From Pseudomonadota bacterium (lineage in GTDB: Bacteria; Pseudomonadota; Gammaproteobacteria; Xanthomonadales; Xanthomonadaceae): a stretch of DNA of 13,653 nt. The DNA is taken from contig JAEXTE010000394.1 in assembly GCA_023453655.1 (NCBI GenBank), forward strand, positions 1-13,653, in the 5' to 3' direction. Below the pieces are notes generated by a model, which saw nothing but the letters and a program-made list of their open reading frames with translations, was not told the DNA's origin and made no database searches. Within the stretch, counting starts at the first letter, position 1. Each line of letters opens with the position of its first letter. A program made the position numbers and the translations under genes. This document shows, piece after piece, positions 9,281 through 13,653 of this stretch.

Positions 9281-9312
9281 TGCAGTGCAGCATATTTCGT
9301 TCACGCACTGCA
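9281..9312. repeat. 8-bp inverted repeat, with a third copy nearby
   Basis: TGCAGTGC (9281-9288) and GCACTGCA (9305-9312) are exact inverted repeats around a 16-nt loop. GCAGTGCA recurs at 9345-9352. Either RNA hairpin arms or protein-binding half-sites are possible. Confidence 0.5.
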
Positions 9313-9359
9313 GTCCGGGGTGACGCAGGTTCGGAGCCTCCGGGGCAGTGCAGGGCATC

Positions 9360-9386
9360 GGATCCGGCGTGCCCGCACGCCGATCC
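9360..9386. repeat. Strong hairpin in the ahpC-prmC gap
   Basis: GGATCCGGCGTG (9360-9371) pairs with CACGCCGATCC (9376-9386) through 11 bp with one bulged C and a 4-nt loop. Function unknown; it may be part of the putative small RNA. Confidence 0.55.
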
Positions 9387-9435
9387 CGCCGAGTTCCGTA
9401 TTCGTTCCTCCCTCCCACACGCGTACGGAATCTTT

Positions 9436-9464
9436 GAAGGCGGCTTCGGCCGCCTTCACTTTGT
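9436..9464 (+). terminator. Terminator-like hairpin upstream of prmC
   Basis: GAAGGCGGC (9436-9444) and GCCGCCTTC (9449-9457) form a perfect 9-bp stem capped by a TTCG tetraloop, followed by ACTTTGT. The tail is short in T but better than on the other strand. No coding gene upstream on this strand needs it, which points to a non-coding transcript or to insulation of prmC. Confidence 0.5.
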
Positions 9465-9487
9465 CCGGGCGCCAGGCGGGGCGCCGC

Positions 9488-9493
9488 TACGAT
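9488..9493 (+). promoter_or_regulatory. Candidate -10 element of prmC (leaderless type)
   Basis: TACGAT lies 7 nt before the ATG at 9501, with no Shine-Dalgarno. If used, transcription would start at or next to the start codon. No clear -35 is seen at normal spacing. Confidence 0.35.
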
Positions 9494-9500
9494 GCCTGCC

Positions 9501-10334
9501 ATGACCCGTCCCACGACCGTTCGCCGCCTGCTCGAGGAAGCGCGCCCCCGCGTGGACGCCGAGGACGCGGCGCTGCTGCTGTGCCACGTCCTCGGCCGCT
9601 CGCGCGGCTGGCTGTTCGCGCACGCCGACGATCCGGTGGCGGACGCGGACGAGGAAGCCTTCGCGTCGCTGCTGGCGCGGCGCGCCCGGGGCGAACCGGT
9701 CGCCTACCTGTGTGGCCGGCGCGGCTTCTGGACGCTTGAACTGGCCGTCACTCCCGACACCCTGATCCCGCGCCCGGAAACCGAGCTGCTGGTGGAACTG
9801 GCGCTGCAACGCCTGCCCGCCGTAGGCGCCGCCGCCATCGCCGACCTCGGCACCGGCAGCGGCGCGATCGCACTGGCCCTGGCGAGCGAGCGTCCGCACG
9901 CGCGGGTGACGGCGACCGACGCGAGCGCCGCCGCGCTGGACGTGGCACGGGACAACGCAGCCCGACTGGGCCTGGGCAACGTCGAGTTCCGCCAAGGCGA
10001 CTGGTTCGACGCCGTGGCCGGCCGTCGCTTCGGCTTGGTGGCCAGCAATCCGCCGTATATCGCCGACGACGATCCGCATCTGCACAGGGGCGACCTGCGC
10101 CATGAGCCGCCTGCCGCGCTGTCCTCCGGTCCGGACGGGCTCGACGCGATCCGCGCGATTACCGCGGCCGCCCCGGCCCATCTCGTGCCGGGCGGCTGGC
10201 TGCTGCTCGAACACGGCTGGGACCAGGGCGCCGCGGTGCGCGCGCTGCTGCTGGCGGCGGGCCTGTCCGAGGTCGCCACCCATGCCGACCTCGAGCGACG
10301 GGACCGGATCAGCCTCGGGCGCCTGCCTGCATAG
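9501..10334 (+). CDS. prmC: PrmC, peptide chain release factor glutamine methyltransferase
   Basis: Methylates the GGQ-motif glutamine of release factors RF1 and RF2 using S-adenosylmethionine. Numbered from ATG 9501 (277 aa): an N-terminal helical recognition domain, then [15 protein letters not shown], a short linker with [11 protein letters not shown] (89-99), the SAM-binding [13 protein letters not shown] (115-127), and the catalytic NPPY (183-186) that binds the glutamine amide. Length and motifs match E. coli PrmC/HemK (277 aa). An ATG at 9492 would add three residues, but it overlaps the -10-like TACGAT, so 9501 is preferred; neither has a Shine-Dalgarno. prfA, its frequent neighbour, is not in the window. 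It is followed after 73 bp by pip. Confidence 0.95.
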   Translation: MTRPTTVRRLLEEARPRVDAEDAALLLCHVLGRSRGWLFAHADDPVADADEEAFASLLARRARGEPVAYLCGRRGFWTLELAVTPDTLIPRPETELLVELALQRLPAVGAAAIADLGTGSGAIALALASERPHARVTATDASAAALDVARDNAARLGLGNVEFRQGDWFDAVAGRRFGLVASNPPYIADDDPHLHRGDLRHEPPAALSSGPDGLDAIRAITAAAPAHLVPGGWLLLEHGWDQGAAVRALLLAAGLSEVATHADLERRDRISLGRLPA

Positions 10335-10374
10335 CGGCTCGCGATACGCGGTCGCGCGGTTGCGGCGCTGCCAC

Positions 10375-10380
10375 TAGACT
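10375..10380 (+). promoter_or_regulatory. Candidate -10 element of pip
   Basis: TAGACT in a CACTAGACTGG context, 27 nt before the pip ATG, leaving room for the Shine-Dalgarno TTGGAGG at 10394-10400. No clear -35 is visible. Confidence 0.35.
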
Positions 10381-10407
10381 GGCGCGAACGATGATTGGAG
10401 GCGCCGC

Positions 10408-11355
10408 ATGCGCACGCTGTACCCCGAGATCGCGCCCTACGACACGGGCAGTCTGCAGGTCGACGACCGCCACGCGCTGTATTACGAGCAGTGCGGCAAC
10501 CCGAAGGGCAAGCCCGTGGTGCTGCTGCACGGCGGGCCCGGCGGCGGCTGCAACGCCAAGATGCGCCGTTTCCACGATCCGGCGAAGTACCGCATCGTGC
10601 TGTTCGACCAGCGCGGCTCGGGGCGGTCCACGCCGCACGCCGACCTGGTCGACAACACCACCTGGCACCTGGTGTCCGACATCGAGGCGCTGCGCGAGCA
10701 CCTGGGCATCGAGCGCTGGCAGGTGTTCGGCGGTTCCTGGGGTTCGACGCTCGCGCTGGCCTACGCGCAGGCCCACAGCCTGCGCGTGACCGAACTTGTG
10801 CTGCGCGGCATCTTCATGCTGCGCCACTGGGAACTGCAGTGGTTCTACCAGGAAGGCGCGTCGCGCCTGTTCCCCGAGGCCTGGGAGCAGTACATCGCGG
10901 CGATTCCCGAGGGCGAGCGCGACGACCTGATCGCCGCGTTCCACCGCCGCCTGACCTCGGACGACGAGGGCACCCGCCTGGCCGCCGCGCGCGCCTGGAG
11001 CGTCTGGGAGGGCGCCACCTCGTTCCTGCACGTCGACCAGGACTTCGTCACCGGGCACGAGGACGCGCAGTTCGCGCTCGCGTTCGCGCGCATCGAGAAC
11101 CACTACTTCACCCACAAGGGCTTCTTCGAGGTCGACGACCAGCTGCTGCGCGACGCCTATCGCATTGCCGGCATCCCGGGGGTGATCGTGCACGGCCGAT
11201 ACGACGTGGTCTGTCCGGTGCAGAACGCCTGGGACCTGCACAAGGTCTGGCCCAAGGCGGAGCTGGTGATCACGCCGACCTCCGGCCATTCGGCATTCGA
11301 GGCAGAGAACGTCGACGCGCTGGTGCGCGCGACCGACGCGTGCGCCGGCGCCTGA
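10408..11355 (+). CDS. pip: Proline iminopeptidase (peptidase family S33)
   Basis: Alpha/beta-hydrolase that removes N-terminal proline from peptides, usually cytoplasmic; there is no signal peptide. The 315-residue protein shows the oxyanion-hole motif HGGPGGG (41-47), DQRGSGRS (67-74), and the nucleophile elbow GGSWGS with Ser110. Asp266 (HGRYD) and His294 (TSGHSAFE) complete the triad. These numbers are identical to those known for the X. campestris enzyme (313 aa), which supports a Xanthomonad host. Glu-rich recognition segments such as FARIENHYF (226-234) are present. ATG 10408 has GGAGG 7-8 nt upstream. Its stop codon lies in the centre of a perfect palindrome, and it ends 9 bp from the convergent amidohydrolase gene. 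Confidence 0.97.
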   Translation: MRTLYPEIAPYDTGSLQVDDRHALYYEQCGNPKGKPVVLLHGGPGGGCNAKMRRFHDPAKYRIVLFDQRGSGRSTPHADLVDNTTWHLVSDIEALREHLGIERWQVFGGSWGSTLALAYAQAHSLRVTELVLRGIFMLRHWELQWFYQEGASRLFPEAWEQYIAAIPEGERDDLIAAFHRRLTSDDEGTRLAAARAWSVWEGATSFLHVDQDFVTGHEDAQFALAFARIENHYFTHKGFFEVDDQLLRDAYRIAGIPGVIVHGRYDVVCPVQNAWDLHKVWPKAELVITPTSGHSAFEAENVDALVRATDACAGA

Positions 11356-11364
11356 GGCGCCGGC
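11344..11364. terminator. Perfect palindrome centred on the pip stop codon
   Basis: GCCGGCGCC (11344-11352) and GGCGCCGGC (11356-11364) are exact inverted repeats, and the 3 nt between them are the TGA of pip. The right arm is the entire 9-bp gap to the stop of the convergent amidohydrolase gene. The hairpin would form in either transcript. No T-tract follows, so bidirectional termination is inferred from position. Confidence 0.45.
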
Positions 11365-12171
11365 TCAGGCCGGAGCGAACCGCGACTGCAGGCGCGCGAA
11401 CAGGCGCGCCAGGCGCTCGGCCCAGGCCTGCTGCCCGCGGGCATCGGCGATCAGGTCCTGGCGGATTTCCAGCTCGACGTGCGGCAGCCCGCGCCGCTCG
11501 GCGTGCACCGGGATCGCGTAGTCGGTGGCGTCGCTGACCGAGTAGGGCTGGTTGGCGCCGACCACGAGGTCGCCCTCGGCGCGCAGCAGCTCCTGCAGGG
11601 CATGCGCCAGCCGCGCGTCGCGCTGGTACAGCACGCCGGCGTGCCAAGGCCGGCGCTGTCCGCCCATCTCCGGCGTGAAACTGTGCATCGCCACCAGCAG
11701 CGTGGGGCGCGACGCGGCTGCGCGCCGATCCAGTTCGGCTTCGATGCGTGCGTGGTAGGGGCGGAAGATCCCGTCGATGCGGCGCTGGCGCGCGCCGGTG
11801 TCGATGCCGGCGTTGCCGGGGACATCGGTGCCATCGCTGCGCTCGACGATCGAGCCGGGCGCGTCGAGCGGGCGGTTGCAGTCGATCACCAGCCGCGAAT
11901 AGGCCTGCAGGATCGCGCACGCGTCCAGGCGTTCGGCCAGTCGCGCGGTCACGCCGGCAATGCCGATGTCCCAGCCGATGTGGCGGTCGAGTTCGCGCCG
12001 AGGCAGGCCGAGCATGGAGAGCGACGCGGGCACCGCCTGGCCGGCGTGGTCGGCGATCAGCAGCCAGGGCGACGCGCCGCCGGCGTGCAGCACCTCGACC
12101 GGCGCGGGGTCGCCCGGGCCGAGCAGCCCGCCGGCCCCCGGATCAGCGACGCGGCGAGCCATCGGGCTCAT
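11365..12171 (-). CDS. N-formylglutamate amidohydrolase family protein
   Basis: Predicted zinc-dependent amidohydrolase of 268 residues. Family motifs are in order: LIADHAG (38-44), HIGWDIG (64-70), YSRLVIDCNRP (91-101), SDGTDVPGN (112-120), MHSFTP (162-167) and the metal-ligand segment VELEIRQDL (232-240). Family members release formate from N-formylglutamate in histidine breakdown, but there are no hut genes here, so the true substrate may be another N-acyl amino acid. The start at ATG 12171 overlaps the end of the NUDIX gene by 29 bp; ATG 12162 is also possible, and neither has a strong Shine-Dalgarno, so it probably depends on translational coupling. It is the last gene of the exonuclease-NUDIX-amidohydrolase operon. 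Confidence 0.88.
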   Translation of the reverse strand: MSPMARRVADPGAGGLLGPGDPAPVEVLHAGGASPWLLIADHAGQAVPASLSMLGLPRRELDRHIGWDIGIAGVTARLAERLDACAILQAYSRLVIDCNRPLDAPGSIVERSDGTDVPGNAGIDTGARQRRIDGIFRPYHARIEAELDRRAAASRPTLLVAMHSFTPEMGGQRRPWHAGVLYQRDARLAHALQELLRAEGDLVVGANQPYSVSDATDYAIPVHAERRGLPHVELEIRQDLIADARGQQAWAERLARLFARLQSRFAPA

Positions 12172-12697
12172 GGTCGATCATCCACAGGCCGGCCCAGAGC
12201 TTGAGATCGAGCTCGTAGCCTTCGGCGTGCTTGCGCATGAGCCAGGCCGGTGCGTCCCTGCGCGGCACCGCGTGGACCACGATGTCCTCGTCGTCCACGC
12301 CGCCGCCGTCGCCGACCTTGCGCAGGTCGAGCGCGCGCGCGAAAGCGATGCGCTCGTTGCTCATGCCCGACGAGGTCGGCCCGACCAGCAGCACGTCCAC
12401 GCGGCCGGCGTCCCAGCCGGTTTCCTCCACCAGCTCCCGGCGCGCGGCCGACTCCAGCGTGTCCACGTCGTGGCTGTCGCCGACCAGGCCGGCGGGCATC
12501 TCGATCGTGCGGGCGCCGAGCGGCACCCGGTACTGGTCGACGAACAGCACCTCGTCGTCCGGGGTGACCGCGATCACCAGCACCGCCATGCCGTCGCGGC
12601 CGTGGGTGCGTTCGCAGGACTCCCAGCGGCCGCGCCGGACCAGGCGCAGCCACTGGCCCTCGTACAGCAGCTCGGCGTCTGCGGGAGGCGCGTTCAT
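12143..12697 (-). CDS. NUDIX hydrolase, ADP-sugar pyrophosphatase type
   Basis: A 184-residue NUDIX protein that probably cleaves a nucleoside diphosphate linked to another group, such as ADP-ribose. The Nudix box runs from Gly73 to Trp95 (RELVEETGW at 87-95) and keeps the metal-binding REUxEExGU core; the upstream conserved Glu is Asp79. The preceding VDQYRVPLGARTIEMPAGLVGD is typical of the ADP-ribose/ADP-sugar pyrophosphatase branch. Substrate is inferred. The frame is open far upstream (to 13192), but this is a shadow of the exonuclease gene. ATG 12697 overlaps the exonuclease TGA as ATGA, with GGAG 10 nt upstream, so translation is coupled. Its 3' end overlaps the amidohydrolase gene by 29 bp. 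Confidence 0.92.
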   Translation of the reverse strand: MNAPPADAELLYEGQWLRLVRRGRWESCERTHGRDGMAVLVIAVTPDDEVLFVDQYRVPLGARTIEMPAGLVGDSHDVDTLESAARRELVEETGWDAGRVDVLLVGPTSSGMSNERIAFARALDLRKVGDGGGVDDEDIVVHAVPRRDAPAWLMRKHAEGYELDLKLWAGLWMIDHEPDGSPRR

Positions 12698-13641
12698 GCA
12701 GGAAGGGCTCCTTCTTCCCAGGCGGCATCGGCCGCCGGTGGCGTGTAATCGAGGCCGGCGGCCGCGTACAGCCGGCGCCGGGTCAGCGGGCCGAAACGCA
12801 GTTGCTCGCAGAGCCCGGCGACGGCGTCGGCATCGGCGGCCGCGCGCGCGAACGAGGGAGCGGCATCGCCCAGCGGCGCATCGCACGAGATCGTGGTCAG
12901 CTGCCGGCACAGCAGCGCCTGCTCGCGATGCTGGCGCAGGCGCGCCGCGGCCTGGGCCGCGCCGCGCAGGCGCAGGAACGGGACTTCGTCGACGCGGGCC
13001 AGCAGGGCATCCAGCGAACCGAAGTGCGCCAGCAGCACCGCGGCGGTCTTGGCGCCGATGCCGGGCACGCCGGGAATGTTGTCCACCGCGTCGCCGCACA
13101 GGGCCAGGTAGTCGGCGATCTGCCGCGCGTCCACGCCGTGGCGGGCCTTCACCCCGGCCGCGCCCCAGCGCTGGCCGCGGGCGAAGTCCCACTGCTCGTC
13201 GTCCGCCTCGAGCAGCTGCGAGAGGTCCTTGTCGGCCGAGACGATCAGGCCGCGGTGGCCGAGCGCGCGCGCGCCGCGCAGGGCGCTGCCGATCAGGTCG
13301 TCGGCCTCGTATTCGCCGTGGGCCAGCACGTTCAGGCCGAGCGCGCCGGCCAGCGCCTTGCAGTGCGCGAACTGGCGGCGCAGCTCCTCCGGAGCGGGCG
13401 GGCGGTTGGCCTTGTAGGCCGGGTACAGGGCGTTGCGGAAACAGCTGTCCAGCGCCTCGTCGAAGGCCACGGCGATGTGGCGCGGCCGTTCGCGCTCGAC
13501 CAGCTCCAGCAGGAAGCGGGCAAACCCATGTACCGCGTTGCTGGGCCAGCCATCGGCATCGCGGAACTGGTCGGGCATCGAATGCCAGGCGCGGAAGACG
13601 TAGAGACTGGCGTCGACCAGGTACAGGGTGGGGCGGGTCAT
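12694..13641 (-). CDS. 5'-3' exonuclease / flap endonuclease (Pol I N-terminal domain family)
   Basis: A free-standing 315-residue homologue of the 5' nuclease domain of DNA polymerase I, probably cutting flaps or RNA primers. The metal-binding acidic residues of this family are all visible: Asp10 (LVDAS), Asp61 (FDEALD), Glu110, Glu112, Asp114 and Asp115 (GEYEADDLIG), Asp137 and Asp139 (SADKDLSQLL), Asp184 and Asp187 (GDAVDNIPG). They are followed by the DNA-binding helix-hairpin-helix GVPGIGAKTA (191-200). E. coli Xni lacks several of these residues, so this protein should be the more active type. It is complete at ATG 13641, has no Shine-Dalgarno and carries a -10-like TACAAT 6 nt upstream. 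It is the first gene of an operon overlapping the NUDIX gene by 4 nt. Confidence 0.93.
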   Translation of the reverse strand: MTRPTLYLVDASLYVFRAWHSMPDQFRDADGWPSNAVHGFARFLLELVERERPRHIAVAFDEALDSCFRNALYPAYKANRPPAPEELRRQFAHCKALAGALGLNVLAHGEYEADDLIGSALRGARALGHRGLIVSADKDLSQLLEADDEQWDFARGQRWGAAGVKARHGVDARQIADYLALCGDAVDNIPGVPGIGAKTAAVLLAHFGSLDALLARVDEVPFLRLRGAAQAAARLRQHREQALLCRQLTTISCDAPLGDAAPSFARAAADADAVAGLCEQLRFGPLTRRRLYAAAGLDYTPPAADAAWEEGALPA

Positions 13642-13647
13642 GCCGGC

Positions 13648-13653
13648 ATTGTA
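13648..13653 (-). promoter_or_regulatory. Candidate -10 element of the exonuclease operon (leaderless type)
   Basis: The reverse strand reads TACAAT (5 of 6 to consensus) ending 6 nt before the ATG. Transcription would begin essentially at the start codon. Any -35 lies beyond the window edge. Confidence 0.4.

Larger units (their letters stand above)
9199..9464 (+). ncRNA. Candidate divergent small RNA with terminator-like 3' end
   Basis: No plus-strand gene lies between msrA (ends 5166) and prmC, yet a terminator-like hairpin occurs at 9436-9457. A weak plus-strand promoter can be drawn upstream: TTGATT (9199-9204), 18 nt, TATCAG (9223-9228), overlapping the distal OxyR palindrome. A second -10 option is TAAAAT at 9216-9221. 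The RNA would run from about 9235 to 9464 and contain two further hairpins (9281-9312 and 9360-9386). It has no recognisable RNA family. By analogy with OxyS it could be a peroxide-induced regulator, but that is speculation. Confidence 0.3.
9102..9500. other. Non-coding stretch between ahpC and prmC
   Basis: There is no convincing gene in these 399 bp. From left to right it holds the ahpC leader, a sharply AT-rich control region (9181-9240 has only 16 G/C in 60), an 8-bp inverted repeat (9281-9288 with 9305-9312), a strong hairpin (9360-9386), a terminator-like hairpin (9436-9457) and the -10-like element of prmC. A reverse-strand open frame at 9248-9514 looks spurious. Confidence 0.8.

Noticed and set aside
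9235..9464. Known structured RNA (6S RNA, SRP RNA, tmRNA) in the ahpC-prmC gap
   Set aside because: I looked for their conserved segments, such as the SRP GGAAG/GCAGC core, and found none.
9248..9514. 88-codon reverse-strand frame upstream of ahpC
   Set aside because: No Shine-Dalgarno, no recognisable features, and it spans the hairpins and the prmC start.
12698..13192. N-terminal extension of the NUDIX frame
   Set aside because: It overlaps the exonuclease gene in another frame and lacks domain content; the ATGA junction at 12697 is the natural start.

Overview
The window is about 13.6 kb of very GC-rich, tightly packed chromosomal DNA. It looks like a member of the Xanthomonadaceae/Lysobacteraceae (Lysobacter, Luteimonas or Pseudoxanthomonas-like). 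Three things support this: the ahpC-ahpF-oxyR gene order described in Xanthomonas, a proline iminopeptidase whose catalytic residues fall at the same numbers as the Xanthomonas campestris enzyme (S110, D266, H294), and the overall gene content and GC bias. This placement is inference; no marker gene fixes the genus. I see no insertion sequence, phage gene, CRISPR array, tRNA or rRNA.

Layout, left to right. (1) Minus strand: glnS (278-2041), followed with overlap by the start of a Cys-rich lipoprotein of unknown function that runs off the left edge. (2) Divergent from glnS on the plus strand: a membrane diguanylate cyclase (2233-4443) preceded by a short ORF with a strong Shine-Dalgarno, then msrA (4513-5166). 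(3) Minus strand: a peroxide-stress block read right to left, ahpC (8538-9101), ahpF (6765-8357), oxyR (5789-6745), then rnk (5241-5651) with its own candidate promoter. (4) A 399-bp non-coding stretch (9102-9500) holding the AT-rich ahpC control region with two OxyR-type palindromes, and several hairpins ending in a terminator-like stem-loop. (5) Plus strand: prmC (9501-10334) and pip (10408-11355). (6) Minus strand: a three-gene overlapping operon, 5'-3' exonuclease (12694-13641), NUDIX hydrolase (12143-12697) and an N-formylglutamate amidohydrolase family protein (11365-12171), convergent with pip.

How the genes fit together: OxyR senses peroxide, and AhpC/AhpF reduce it using NADH. MsrA, next door on the opposite strand, repairs oxidised methionine, so 4.5-9.2 kb is an oxidative-damage neighbourhood. 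glnS and prmC are translation housekeeping genes (glutaminyl-tRNA; release-factor glutamine methylation).

The most interesting signals are non-coding. The ahpC-ahpF spacer can form a 28-bp stem that is unbroken only in the sense mRNA, because all three DNA mismatches become G-U pairs there. The region 9200-9464 could encode a small RNA divergent from ahpC under OxyR-type sites. The diguanylate cyclase start region carries an out-of-frame leader ORF.
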